Shown here in pieces: positions 1-11,613 of a stretch of 64,000 bases of DNA. Made by a program: the position numbers and the translations under genes. The stretch covers positions 124,001-188,000 of the forward strand of contig WTXG01000045.1 of the NCBI GenBank assembly GCA_022496185.1. Direction: 5' to 3'. Position 1 is the stretch's first letter, and each line of letters opens with the position of its first letter. Source of the DNA: Multifurca ochricompacta. Lineage: Eukaryota; Basidiomycota; Agaricomycetes; Russulales; Russulaceae. Below the pieces are notes generated by a model. The model was given only the letters and a program-made list of their open reading frames with translations. It searched no databases and was not told where the DNA came from.

Positions 1-448
1 TAATGGTGTCTGTGGATTGTATCAATATCTGGGGAGTTGTCAAAGCAGGGGCTCTGAACGTGACAACTGTGGGTGCAACCAGAAATGTAGTCGCTGCTAA
101 TGCCGGTGCTTCTTCTTCACTAGGTTCTTCTACATACTCCTCTGGTTCAGAGTCCATGACAATGGCCAGGGGATTTTCTCTCCACGGGCCTAGTCTGAAT
201 TCAGGTGGGGCAGGTCCTGTAGTGACCCAAGAGTGTCAGCTGTCCGAGTATCGGATGCGATACCAAACTCTCTTTTCATCGTCGTATTCTACCAGTTGGT
301 ATCTTCTGTCGTGATAGACGTAGTATCCAAACTTGGATTCAAAATCTTTCCAGGTGGCAGAGCCAAGTACTTGCTGTGAAAGATTATTCTCATCTCTGCG
401 TTCAATGAGTTCTTCATGGAAGAGGGTCTGACTGCAGCTGGAAGCCAC
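1..448 (-). pseudogene. Tf copy A, gag N-terminus (runs off left edge)
   Basis: This is the N-terminal part of the gag polyprotein of the chromovirus family called Tf in this annotation. It aligns with the other four copies, with the shared motifs SQTLF, LSQQVLGSA and FGYYVYHD. The reading frame begins at 448 with GTG where copy A' has ATG. A TGA stop at 238-236 replaces the arginine codon (CGA) found at this site in copy E, and the frame is recognisable beyond it down to position 1. Gag would form the virus-like particle in the cytoplasm. The rest of the element lies left of the window. It is a decayed copy; family assignment is by direct comparison with the other copies here. Confidence 0.85.
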
Positions 449-467
449 TGTGAGAGACTCGACTTGA

Positions 468-1048
468 TGTTATGTCTGGTGTGTGACGTTCCACATGACT
501 TGTGCAACAGCTTGGTGCATTTGTTCAGATAAGAAGTCAATAAGACCTCTTGGAGTTTGAATGGATGAGTCAAAGTCAAAGGGGCTGTTCCCTAGTGACA
601 ATGTTAAGTGGAAAGTGCCAAAAGCACTGAGACAGTCAAGTCAAAGGTTTCAAGGGGAAGTCCAGAAGACGAACACTAATGTATTCAATAAGTCAAGTCT
701 AAAGTCTACAGTGTAGCTAGGACGGACTTATATACGTAAATGGATGGGTGTCTATAGATAAGGATAACGGAGTCATGTGGGCCCAAAGATATGAAAGTGG
801 AGGGCGTAAAGCCTGGCTTCTGATAGGGAATTAAGTAAGTGTCCAGTCGTAGAGATAAGAAGATAAGAAAGGGTAAACATGGGTAAACAGTAAGTACATA
901 AGTCCAAACAACGGTCACAGGGATGGAAGCAACGCATGTGAGGGGTCCCAGGAGGGAGACATAATGAGGAAATGGAGTGTTGGTGGGCGAGTGGGGTCCC
1001 TGTTGGGAAGAGTGAAGAAAATAGGGCTGCTAGGCCCTGTTTGTAACA
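468..1048 (-). repeat. 5' LTR of Tf copy A
   Basis: A 581-bp LTR with TG...CA ends, reading on the minus strand from 1048 to 468. It is followed by the primer-binding site and gag of copy A. It inserts into a hAT transposase reading frame just after the residues KDITEA (right edge at 1048/1049). The 11-nt self-priming motif carries one C-to-T change compared with copies B, C and E. The second LTR and the target-site duplication lie outside the window. Confidence 0.88.
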
Positions 1049-1684
1049 GTGAGCCTCGGTTATGTCCTTTGTTCTATCTGCAGCCTCAAGAGCCTTGGCA
1101 CCCCAGCATGACTTCACATGCTTTTGTAAATTGCTGGTTGACCTCGCATCTTTTTTGTCCAGGTAGCAGTGAACCTTTTTTTACAGCTCTTGGCTGCGCA
1201 GATGAATTCATGAAAGCATCAACCTTTTTTGTAGTCAACATTGGGAATAGGATGGAAGAAGGCATATATAGGTGCGTTCCAGTCTTTTTTTAACCGTCCT
1301 AACCACTAATATTGAGTATCTTGTTAACAGGTTAATAACTGTTGTCTTACCAAGTTCAACATTGGCATCCTCCTCTGTGTCCTCAATGTCTTCATCACTG
1401 TCAACACCAGCATCCTCCTCTGTGTTCTCAATGTCTTCATCACTGTCAACATTGACAACTGTTGCCTGGCTACTGTTTTTTTTGTCAGCACAGTGTTCAA
1501 GGAATGATTCCATTGATGACACAGATAGTGTGTCTGCAGTAAGTCTATTCTTTTGCTTCTTTGGCACAATGGCACTGACAACATTTGATGGTTTCCGCTT
1601 CAAGGTTGATGCAATGTTTGAAGGTTGCTGCATGCTCTTGATTGATTTACCTGAACTGTGAGAAGTGGGGGATATTGTAAACAT
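1049..1684 (-). pseudogene. hAT transposase N-terminal fragment with BED zinc finger
   Basis: Minus-strand remains of a hAT-superfamily transposase. An acidic stretch with repeated DSDEDIE(N/D)TEEDA motifs is followed by a probable 45-bp GT-AG intron (1350-1306). After that comes the BED-finger region with DWNAPIYAFF and STSNLQKHVKSCWG, ending in ADRTKDITEA. BED fingers bind the transposon termini. Two runs of seven A each throw the frame by one base relative to the recognisable protein, so the gene is broken. It is cut at 1048 by the LTR of Tf copy A, so the catalytic part lies to the left, outside the window. The call rests on motif order, not on a database match. Confidence 0.7.
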
Positions 1685-1789
1685 GTTGTGGTTTTTTTTT
1701 CTATTTTGTTGTCTTTGGGATTCAACTGTACAGTTCTTTGTAATAGCTTAGTTGTTGTAGTAGTTATCATCAATATGTAGTTGGAGTCT

Positions 1790-1904
1790 GCAGGTACCTG
1801 CAGGTTTTTGTACAGGTCCACGGGTCAGTCATGGTGACCCATACCCGTACCCACAGGTACCCATACTCAAATGTTGTGCAGGTATCATGTACCTGTGCAG
1901 ATCC
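1790..1904 (-). repeat. hAT terminal region with GGGTAC-type subterminal repeats
   Basis: This stretch is dense in short GGGTAC/GGTACC-like words on both strands and ends in CAGATCCCTA at 1904. The same end and the same repeats recur at 45113-45220 downstream of a hAT transposase C-terminus. It is therefore interpreted as the 5' terminus of the minus-strand hAT element at 1049-1904. It interrupts the G2 reverse transcriptase frame directly after the residues GFCQFY. Confidence 0.6.
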
Positions 1905-2139
1905 CTAGTGGTAGAACTGGCAGAATCCCAGAAAGGAGTGAACTTCCTTGACTGATGTAGGTGTCTTCCAGGTAGCTACACCTTCTACTTTTACAGAGTC
2001 CATATGAACATGGTTAGCCTCCAGAATGAGACCCAAGTATTCTATATGTGTTTGTTTGAACAAGCACTTTTCCGGCTTAAGATAGAGATCCAGATTGCTA
2101 AGTTTATCCAAAATGCGATGTACTTTGGCACAATGATTG
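1905..2139 (-). pseudogene. G2 gypsy pol fragment (RT thumb region)
   Basis: A minus-strand frame with LYLKPEKC, EYLGLILE and SVKEVHSFLGFCQFY, typical of the end of a Ty3/gypsy reverse transcriptase. It continues the G2 fragment at 3264-3378, from which it is separated by a solo LTR with a 5-bp duplication. It ends at 1905 where a hAT terminus begins. It is a broken piece of a gypsy family different from Tf: its sequence diverges from Tf pol throughout. Confidence 0.75.
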
Positions 2140-3263
2140 TGTCACGGCTCTATTTTATTTTTCCTTATTTTTTCCCTTTTCGGATCACATGACTGTGGGA
2201 AGATTACCCAGCAGTCTCAACACGTGATCATGGGAACGTAGTCATGACATGGATCATGTGACCGAGTCACATGTAATAGTCACATGCTGCTTAGTCAGCA
2301 CAAGAGCCACTCAGTAATAACAAGTCAATTCTCTATTGTGTTTACCACAATAGGCAAGGCCCCACAGTCTAGATGGTTCTAGACCAAGTGGAGCTGCTAT
2401 CAAGATAAGAGGAGTCCAGCCTAGAAGGTTCTAGGTAAGTGGAGCTCTAGATAAGGGCCAGGTTGGGCCATGGCCAATTTTAGCACAGAATCACATGTAT
2501 CAGTAGATAGACATGTTCCAGACCTAAGGGCTAGACTACATATCAGTTATCTACTCCACAGTGACGTCATTATGACATCACACTGTGGAGCATGATCAGT
2601 CAGCAGAGTAAAGCAGCTTACGAATCACAAAGATAAGGCTCAGTCAGCAATACAGCTGACTGATACTTGCTGATTCTTGCTTACACTTACTGCTTACCTC
2701 GTTACACTGAGAAATGTATATAAAGACCCCCTGTAACAGCCTGTAGCCCCCATCTTGTCCTCTTGGGGCTGCAGGTGAGTAACTGTCTACATGAGTTCGA
2801 TACATAGTGCTAATGATATCCTGCCTCCCTGTGTGTGACTCAATCCTTTGGATCTTGTCCTCTTGGGGCTGCAGTTTCTTCCAGTTATAGAGGCTCCCCA
2901 TGAACAGAAGGTCACCAAGACAATCATCAGTTGTAGGACAGTCAGATACAGTACCCTTACCTACGATGTTGTCAGTGGCTGGATAAGGTCCCCTGATGTG
3001 TTAGGGTTAGACACACCCTGAGGTACTAGGGATAGGTATCATGTATTAAACTGAAAGAAGCTCCCCATCTTGTCCTCTTGGGGCTGCAGTTTCTTCCAGT
3101 TTCAGAACACCATCACTGTGGTTGCATAAACCACAGCAGGTGACACAGTTCCTGGTCATTACTTAACGCGTGATGTTTGCCTCCACAGTACGCCCAATGA
3201 CTTAGGTCACCACACCTTTCGCCCTTTTTGTTTCTAAGTGTACACGGAGCATCACCCGTTACA
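2140..3263 (+). mobile_element. Solo LTR, family 3, copy 1 (1124 bp)
   Basis: The unit starts TGTCACGGCTC and ends CCCGTTACA, and is flanked by the 5-bp duplication GATTG (2135-2139 and 3264-3268). It contains a TATATAAA box near 2720, so it reads on the plus strand as an LTR. No coding sequence is present. It is 218 bp longer than copy 2 (11614-12519) because of an extra internal segment between repeats of a TTGTCCTCTTGGGGCTGCAG motif. It interrupts G2 pol. Either a solo LTR or a non-coding LTR-like element would fit. Confidence 0.8.
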
Positions 3264-3378
3264 GATTGGCCAAGTCATGATCAGTGTGGATCAAGATGTT
3301 GTCCATATATACTGTGAACCAAGCCCATCCTGAGGTGTTGCATTCATCCAACTCTTCTCAGAATTCTGTGTTCATCAT
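3264..3378 (-). pseudogene. G2 gypsy pol fragment (RT active-site region)
   Basis: A minus-strand frame containing TVYMDNILIHTDHD, the reverse transcriptase catalytic box with YMDN where most gypsy elements have YMDD. An in-frame TGA lies after NTEF. It directly continues the G2 fragment that stops at 19266, on the far side of Tf copy A'. The two ends share the 5-bp duplication ATCAT. Confidence 0.75.
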
Positions 3379-3966
3379 TGTTACGCCCGGTGCGGGACGT
3401 TCCACATGACTTGTGTGACAGCGTTCTATGCGGGTTCAGATAAGAGACCAATAGGGTCTCTTGGAGTTCAGGGATGAGGAGTCAAAGTCAAAGAGGCTGT
3501 ACTCTAAGACGATGTTAAGTGGAGGGATGCTGGAAGCACTGAGACAACTGAGCTCAAGGATCAAAGGGAAGTCCAGAAGACAAGCACTGATGTATTCAAT
3601 AAGTCGAGTCTAAGGTCTACAAGGTAGCTACTGTGGACTTATATATGTAATCGAATGAGCATCTAAAGATAAGATAACGCGGAATCATGTGGGCCCAAAT
3701 ATATGAAAGTGGAGGGTGTAAAGCCGCGCTTCTGATAGGGAATTAAGTAAGTGTCCGGTCATAGAGATAACAGATAAGAGATAAGCAGTGGTGGGCCAAA
3801 TATAAGTACAGTAATACAAGCAAGGACAAAGGCGGTCATGGGGAAGGGAGCAGGGCACATGAGGGGTCCCACGATGGAGATGTGATCTGGTAGTGAAGAG
3901 TGGGCGGTAGAGAGGAGTCATCATTGGGTAGGAAAAAGAACAGTGGGAGGGATGGGGTTCGTAACA
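3379..3966 (-). repeat. 3' LTR of Tf copy A'
   Basis: A 588-bp LTR in minus orientation, next to the conserved polypurine tract (complement at 3967-3980). It has kept the intact 11-nt motif complementary to the primer-binding site, whereas the 5' LTR of the same copy has a C-to-T change in it. Confidence 0.9.
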
Positions 3967-3997
3967 TCACCCCCTCTTCTGGTTCTAACAGTCTCGG

Positions 3998-5191
3998 CTA
4001 GAAATGACTCGTACCATCATCATCTTGTACCAGCTCCAGGTAGTCATCAGCTACATTACGGTCATCCATGCTGTACGACTCCAGCTCCTGTGGACATGCA
4101 TGGGTACGAAGAAACCCATACGGGCCGCGCTGACCACATGTGTGGCACAAGTCATAGACGGGACAGTCGATCTCTTTATGCCCGGCATTGTGATGGAGAC
4201 ACTTGCCACACCAGCCCGATGGGTTGTTGATTGTCAGGGCCACCCCTACATGTTGGAAGATGCAGTGTTGGCTCCAGTGGAGGTTGCTTTGGCAGTGTCG
4301 ACACCACTTGCGATTGAGAGGGCAGTTCCAGCTAACATGATACTTGCTATCACATCACCAGCAGGTCTCTCCATGCGGGTTCTCGTGCAGGCGTGGCATC
4401 TCGAGATGGTTTGGCAGCAGTGTTGGGGCAGCACCCAAGGTTCGAGGAGGGAGGGGCCGTGCATAAGTGTCAGCGTACCTTTTGGCAATCGTCTGATACG
4501 CGTCTCCTGCCTCTAACCTTTTCCTAATGTCAACAATCTCCTGTTCCAGCTGGAACATCCCATTCGTCAACCTTGCCATCATCTTCGCATGCTCCTTGTA
4601 CTGCTGATTCAGCATCCTTCGCAAGGTGATGTTCTTTTGTAGCCTCATGACCTCCGCCTTGAGACGCGGAAGCCTCATATCATTCATCACCTCGTCAATC
4701 GCGAAGGCGCGACAGTCCTCCGTGGCAAGGTGACCCAGCTGTTTGTCAGTCAACATGTGATGAAGCCGTCCCGTGTACCTTTCTTCCAAATAAACAGGGG
4801 CCCCATAAACCAGCCCATCCTTCTTCATACATCCTGCCACATCCATTCCTCCGTTGGTGTAGTAGATGTACTTGGCGATAGCTGTGGTACTGTTGGCCAT
4901 GGTGATCTGGAGGGGAAAGTACATTGAAGAGTTGGGGTTGTTGGGGATGAAGGGGAACTCTGGGGCTTCATCATCGATTTCCCTGTTGAGCAGGTCATTG
5001 GGGTGGGGCTCTTTGCAATGGGTGAAATCATCGTTCGGGTTTGGAGATTGGTTCTTGACTCAAGCCTCCGCGGCTTCATAATCGATGGGGGAAGAGGGAC
5101 GAGTGGAGGGATGGGCAGACGGGAAGTTCTCAACAACTACAACAGGGGCGGTGAAGGCATCAACAGCAGCGTTGGCAGTGATAAAAGACAT
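3998..5191 (-). pseudogene. ORF3 of Tf copy A' (zinc-knuckle protein, two stops)
   Basis: The third ORF of the element, homologous along its length to the intact ORF3 of copies B, C and E. The conserved start is ATG at 5191 (MSFI...). The frame carries TGA at 5062-5060 and at 4357-4355, each replacing an arginine of the other copies. The second falls inside the first zinc knuckle, in CWRC. The coiled-coil-like middle and the Cys/His-rich C-terminus ending DDDGTSHF are still recognisable. It is not translatable as it stands. Confidence 0.85.
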
Positions 5192-5265
5192 AATAGATTG
5201 GATGGTGATAGAACGTTGCTGAGAGAGCATGTACTGGGGATTCAATGGGGTCTGGGGCTGTCCTT

Positions 5266-8052
5266 TTAATGGTTCTTGGGCGCTTCTGGGTGTCGGGTAT
5301 GGAACTCCGTGATAAGGGTCAGAGCAGAGACATCTCCGGCTGGTTCCCATGAGTTGTCTGAGGCTGGGAATCCCTTCCACTTAATTAGGTAGTACAGCTT
5401 GCGCCCTCGGCCTTGTCGCTTCGAATCTAGAATGCGTTCCACTTCCCATTCTTCTTCTCCGTTGATAAGGTCAGGTGGGGGTCTTGGGAAGTTTTCCCCA
5501 TGCAGAGACATCTCCTTGTAAGGTGTGAGCAATCTGGCATGGAAGACAGGATGAATGCGCCATGTGGGGGGGAGTTCGAGTTCATATGACACATCTGACA
5601 GCTTCCTTGTTATCTTGAAGGGTCTGTGATGTTGGGGTGCCAACTTGGCTGTTGGGTGTGACATATGAATGTTCTTCCCTTCTAACCATACCAGGTCATT
5701 GGTCCGATAAGGTGTGAACCTTGTGGGCTTCTCTGCCAGGGTCTTTTGCACCTTTAACAAGTTTTCATTGGCCAATTTCCTGATCTCTTCCCATTGGTTG
5801 ATACGCAATGTAGCTGAGGGGACATTCGTTGGCTTTCCCATCCATGTGGCTCGAGGCATCCATCCCATGATAAGTGCAAATGGGGAGTGTTTCGTGGTGC
5901 CATTGGGCCAAGAATTGTGTGCAAATTCTGCTGTTGCAAGCCAGTCAGCCCAATCATCCTGTCGTCCATTGCACCAGAATCGAAGATACTGTTCGAGCCA
6001 CTGGTTTGTTCTTTCTGACTGTCCATCTGTCTGTGGGTGATATGCCGTGGAGATGTTCTGGGTAATATTCAGTGTCTTACAGAGTGCTCTAGCAAATGCG
6101 GATGTGAAGTGTGGGTCGCGGTCTGAGATGATCTTTTCAGGGAGGCCATAGTGTCTGTAGACATGATCCAGGTAAAGTTTGGCCACTCCTTCTGCCGTAA
6201 TGGACTCGTTGCAGGGTATAAACAGTGCTGCTTTCGAACAGTCGTGGTCAGTGATGGTCAGGATTGAGTCGAAGCCCTTGGAGGTAGGGAGTTTGATGAT
6301 AAAGTCCATGGCAATGGTCTGGAATGGGTGTGAAGCTGTTGGTGTAATTGGGAATGGTGCCGGTGGATGTGGGTGCGTGTTCACTTTGTTAGCCTGGCAA
6401 TCTGCACATCCCTTCACATATTCTTCCACATCTTGTTTCATGTTCGGCCACCAGTAGTCTCATTTGGCAAGGGCGTAGGTGTTAGCAATGCCTGAATGTC
6501 CTGCAGAGGGGAGGTCATGGTGAAAATGGATCACCCCCCTCCTAATGTTGTCGCCACCAGTGACAACGAGTCGATCCCCATCCTTCCACCAGAGGCCATT
6601 GATTTTCTTCAGATTATGTGCCTCTGCCCATGTTTCGCACAGCTGCTGATTCATATTTTGCGATACCTGGGCCCATAGATCCATGTCGTGAAGACTGACA
6701 ACAGCCGTCCTTGTAAAAACTTCTTCAGGGAGTACTGTCATGTCATTGTTGTCCTCCGCACCATTGTTCAGATCAGGTCATCGTGAGAGGGCATCGGCAT
6801 GAGCATTACGACTTCCAGCAATGTGCTTCAGTTCAAAGTTGTATTCCTCAAGTTCCAGGACCTCACGAGCAACCCGTTGGCTTATTTTATGGGGTTCCTT
6901 CCAGTAGAGCAGGTTGGAATGATCAGTATGAATAATGGTCTTGTGGGGGGTTCCTGCTAAGTATGGTCGCCAATGTCGTAGTGCTTTTACTATGGCCAGT
7001 AACTCTCTATCCCAAATATCATAATTCCGTTCTGCTGGCGAAAATGTCTCCGAATAAAAGGCTACAGGATGGAGAAGCCCTGTCGTGTCTCGTTGATTTA
7101 GTACGGCACCATTTGCGAAGTGGGATGTGTCAACTTCAAGTTTGAAGGGTTTCTGCAGGTCTGGTTGTAAGAGGACCGGTTCTGAGCCAATGATGTCGCA
7201 AATCTGCTCAAAGGCTGTTTGGTGTTCTTCTGTCCAGTGCCAAGGAATGTCCTTCTTCAGTAGTCCATTCAGCGGTTGAGCGATCCCTGAAAATCCTTGG
7301 ACGAAACGTCGATAGAAGTTACAGAAACCAATGAAGGACCGTACGTCCTTGACACATGTGGGCACTGGCCATTCTCAGATTCCTTGCACCTTCATGGGGT
7401 CCATTCTGACCTGTCCTCCCTCCAAGATGACTCCTAGATACTCTACACTCGATTGTTCGAATGAGCACTTGGTGGGTTTTAGGTACAGATTGTGTTCGTG
7501 CAGGGTATCTAGCACCTGATGTACTCGCTCCTGATGATGGGTTAGGTCGTCCATAGTGGCAACCAGTATGTCATCCATATAAACCACTACTTTGCTGGTA
7601 AGGATGAGATCGCAGAAAATGTGGTTCATCATCGATTGGAAGGTGGCGGGCAAGTTGGTAAGGCCAAAGAACATAACATTCGGTTCAAAAAGTCCCTGAT
7701 TGGTCTTAAACGCCGCTTTACACTGGTCCCCTTCTTTGATCTGAACATTATTGTAACCCCAATGGACATCCATTTTGGAGAACAAGGATTTATCCCTCAT
7801 GGTATCGATGAGCTCTGAGATGAGTGGCAAAGGGTAGGCGTTCTTTACAGTGTGGGCATTTATCCGTCGGTAATCCTGAACAGGTCGAAGTTTGCCATCT
7901 TTCTTCTCAATGAAGAAGAATGGTGACGCGTATGGTGATTTCGATGGACGAATGTATCCCTTTGCAAGGTGTTCCTCGAGGAATGCCGTTAGTGCGGTCT
8001 GTTCTGCCTGTGACAGCGGGTAGATTTTACAATCGATTGCTGATGGGGTATC
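5266..8052 (-). pseudogene. Tf copy A' pol, second part (RT, RNase H, integrase, chromodomain)
   Basis: Continuation of A' pol after the copy B insertion. In order on the minus strand: RT with YMDDIL, RNase H with LEVDTSHFANG, an HHCC zinc-binding region, integrase core with AMDFIIKL, IISDRD and TDGQSERTNQ, a GPF-like module and a C-terminal chromodomain (EEEWEVERIL ... YYLIKWKGF). Three TGA stops at 7377, 6780 and 6462 each replace an arginine codon. The chromodomain marks it as a chromovirus, a group that targets integration to chromatin marks. The pieces are otherwise collinear with copy E, without frameshifts that I could see. Confidence 0.88.
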
Positions 8053-8644
8053 TGTTACAATCTCTACCGAGCAACCCCATTTTCTTCCACCTCCCCAACA
8101 ACGACCCATCCCTGCCACCTACCTTACACTTCATGATCATGTCCCCATCCTGGGACCCATCACGTGCCTTGCTTCCTTCCCTGTGACTTGCTTTGGACTT
8201 GTTGACTCGTTGTATACCTATGTTTGACCTTTTATCTCTTATCTTGTTATCTCTTTATCTTTACATTCGGACACTTACTTAATACCCTATCAGAAGCCCA
8301 ACTTTATGCCATCCGCTTCCGTAAATTTGGGCCCACCTGACTCCACTATCTTATCTATAGACACCCACTCAATTACGTATATAAGCTCGCTGTAACTACA
8401 TTGTAGACCTCAGACTCGACTTATTGAATACATCGGTGTTTGTCTTTCGGACTCTCCCTTGGACCCTTTGACTCGATCATCTCAGTGCTTTCGGCACTTT
8501 CCGCTTAACATTGTCACTAGGGAACAGCCCCTTTGACTTTGACTCTTCCACTGAAACTCCAAGAGGTCCTATTGGCCTCTTATCTGAACACATGAACAAA
8601 GCTGTCGCACAAGTCGTGCAGGACGTCTCACACTGGACGTAACA
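8053..8644 (+). repeat. 5' LTR of Tf copy B
   Basis: A 592-bp LTR, TGTTAC...GTAACA. TATATAAG lies at 8378-8385. The motif AGACTCGACTT at 8412-8422 begins 34 nt after the TATA box, at the expected transcript start, and is complementary to the primer-binding site. Confidence 0.92.
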
Positions 8645-8646
8645 TC

Positions 8647-8657
8647 AAGTCGAGTCT
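8647..8657 (+). other. Primer-binding site of copy B (self-priming type)
   Basis: AAGTCGAGTCT, two bases after the LTR. It is the exact reverse complement of the LTR motif at 8412-8422. It does not look like a tRNA 3' end. In Tf1-type elements the first 11 nt of the transcript prime reverse transcription; the same arrangement is inferred here. Confidence 0.75.
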
Positions 8658-8663
8658 CTCACA

Positions 8664-10174
8664 GTGGCTTCCAGCCACAGTCAGACCCTCTTCCGAGAAG
8701 AACTCATCGAGCGCAGAGACGAGAATAATCTTTCACAGCAAGTACTTGGCTCTGCCGCCTGGAAAGACTTTGAAACTGAGTTTGGATACTACATCTATCA
8801 CGATGGAAGATACCAACCAGTAGAATACAACGACAAGAAAAGAGTTTGGTATTGTATCCGATACTCGGACAGTCAAAACTCTTGGGTCACGACCAGACCT
8901 GCCCCACCTGAATTTGGACTAGGCCTGTGGAGAGAAAACCCTCTGGCCATTGTCATGGACTCCGAACCAGAGGAGTACGTAGAAGAACCCAGTGAAGAAG
9001 AAGCACCAGCATTAGCAGAGACTACGTTCCTGGTTGCACCTGAAGTTGTCACGATCAGAGCCCCTGCTTTGACAACTCCACAGATATTGATACAATCCAC
9101 CAACACAGTAACCCCATTCTATCAAAACATGTCGACAATTGCTGCCCAACTTCCAGACCCTGCCCCGCCAGCTCCTGTGGCACCACCACCAAACATCCCT
9201 CCCCCCTCTGGATGTCTGTCTGGAGTTTTACCCCAAACATTCACGGGGATTGCTCGCAGAGCAAGAAGTTCATGTTGGAGTTCACGACATTCAAGAACTT
9301 CAATCATGATGTCCCACAGATTGTCAACCCATTCCAAAGGGCCAATCTGTTTCTGTCCCTGATCCAAGGGGATGCAGTGGATGACTGGACAATGGAACAG
9401 TTAGAATGGTTGAATGAGCAGGTTGAGAGCAGGCGCTGAACTACAAGCAAAGGTCTTTGGGAGACCATAGCTGAGAGGTTTAAGGACGCCTTCACCGATG
9501 GACAGGCCAAACAGAAGGCTGCACGAGGACTAAAGTCCCTCAGGATGGAAAAAGGAGAACTTGACGCATACGTAGCCAAGTTCAGAAGTTTAGCCAACAG
9601 AGCAGCTACGACACAGATGAGGAGGCCACACTGGACCTCTTCTCCCAGGGACTACCCAACCCCCTGGTCAAAACATCATACAGTTCCATCATCCCCATGA
9701 TTGGGACACCTGGGTCGATGCCGCCGGCAGCAACAACAAGATTACTTGGACTTCCAGACACAATTTGGAGTTGACACCAAGAAAGGAAAAACCAGAGATC
9801 AGTGGAAGGCTGCCTTCGGAGTCAAGCCTGCCCAGCACACCCAGCGGGACCCAAACGCTATGGACACCTCTGCAGATCAAGCCCGAGCTCGAGCAATGCT
9901 TACAGAGGATGAGCGACAAACCCTCATGAAAGAAGGACGCTGCTTCCGTTGCAGAGCATTGGGGCACATGTCTCGAGACTGCCCCAAGAAGGGAGCACGA
10001 GTCGCTGCCACCACTGTGGCGCCAGAACATCCTGCTCAGAATAACCCACCAACTGTGGACAAGCGGTCTAAAGAAGAGAAGGCTCAGGATATATGGGCTA
10101 ACATGATGAAGGAAAGTGAGGAAGTGCGCACCATACTAGTAGAAAAGGCATTTGCGAAAAAGGATTTTTGTTAG
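8664..10174 (+). pseudogene. Tf copy B gag (frameshifted)
   Basis: Gag of copy B, starting at a GTG (8664). The N-terminal region with a Pro-rich stretch leads to a retrotransposon gag domain (FTTFKNFNHDVPQIVNPFQ ... DDWTMEQLEWLNEQ) and a CCHC zinc knuckle CFRCRALGHMSRDC near 9950. The frame shifts near 9250 and again around 9600-9720, and a TGA at 9437-9439 replaces arginine. The 3' end runs into the T5 run at 10165-10169 where the pol frame takes over. It is not translatable as a whole. Gag would normally coat the RNA, with the knuckle acting as nucleocapsid. Confidence 0.85.
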
Positions 10175-10179
10175 GCTCA

Positions 10180-11613
10180 AACCCATCGGCCTGGGTGCGA
10201 GCACTCCATGTTACCTCTGTGTATGCTAGTCGATTCAAATTGTTGAAAATACCAGTCCATTTTGAAACTACACAGAGGACGGCCATCGAGACATCTTAGT
10301 GGACTCAGGAGCCACAGACAATTTTATTCACCCACAACTACTTAGAACAATGGGTTTGGGACAGCTGGCACTTCCCCAGGAAAAGAACATTTGGAACATT
10401 GACGGAACAGCCAACGCGCTGGAAAGATACTCATTACACGGATCTGAGGTCCAGGTTGGAGAAGCTACAAAGAACATTCATTCCTAATTATGGATCTGGG
10501 AGACGAAGACCTTATTCTGGGATACCCGTGGCTCGCTGCGTTCGAACCCAAGATCAATTGGGGGATGCAACGATGGATAAAGAATCGTACCCCACCATCA
10601 TCACATCGATGGGCTATGATTACGCAGTCAGACATCCAACGATAAAAGCTACCGGTACAGAAGAAGAAGACCCAGGCTACTGCTATGTCACCAAAGTGTC
10701 AGAATTAGCTCAAAAAGCGATACAGGGGCAGACAGAAAAAACATACAGCGATATAGTGCCAAGTGCCTATCATCGGCATTGGAAGGTTTTTCTGAGAAGA
10801 ATCCCAGCGTTTTCCACCCTCCAGACCATGGGATCATGCCATAGACCTACTCCCGGATACACCGACCGCCATAGACTGTAAAATCTACCCACTGTCCCAG
10901 TCGGAGCAGGTAGCATTAACGGAATTCCTCGAAGAACATTTGGCAAAAGGTTACATTCGCCCATCCAAGTCGCAGTACGCCTCGCCCTTCTTCTTCATCA
11001 AGAAGAAGGATGGCAAGCTGCAGCCAGTTCAGGATTATCGACGAATCAATGCATACACCATGAAAAATGCCTACCCCCTGCTGCTCATCTCTGAACTCAT
11101 TGACACTATGAGGGATAAATCCCTCTTCTCAAAAATGGACGTGTGGTGGGGCTACAACAACGTTAGAATCAAGGAAGGTGACCAGTGCAAGGCAGCATTC
11201 AAGACAAATCAAGGGTTGTTCGAACCCAATGTCATGTTCTTTGGTCTCACGAATTTGCCAGCAACATTCCAGTCTATGATGAATCACATCTTCCGCGATC
11301 TTATTCTCACAGGAGAAGTAGTGGTCTACATGGACGACATCCTGGTCGCTACCTCAGACAATTTAGACCACCATCAAGACCGAGTGCACCAGGTACTGGA
11401 CATATTACAAGAACATGACCTGTATCTCAAACCCACTAAATGTTCCTTTGAGCAATGAAGTGTTGAGTACCTAGGAGTCATCTTGGAAGGAGGACGAGTG
11501 CGTATGGACCCCATTAAAGTACAAGGGATCCGAGAGTGGCCAGTGCCAACTTGTGTCAAAGATGTCTGGTCATTCATCGGATTCTGCAACTTCTACCGAC
11601 GATTCATCAAGGG
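10180..11613 (+). pseudogene. Tf copy B pol, first part (protease and RT)
   Basis: Protease with the active-site motif DSGATDNFI near 10305, then RT with [33 protein letters not shown] and the catalytic YMDDIL (near 11328). Several single-base frameshifts separate the pieces, at roughly 10280, 10420-10490 and 10790, and a TGA lies at 11456-11458. At 11613 it is cut by the family-3 LTR and resumes at 12520. The duplicated AAGGG at the junction explains the repeated Lys-Gly codons. Confidence 0.85.

Noticed and set aside
4004..4516. 170-codon plus-strand frame opposite ORF3 of copy A'
   Set aside because: Shadow of ORF3 on the other strand; the same antisense frames occur opposite the other ORF3 copies and are not conserved in ends.
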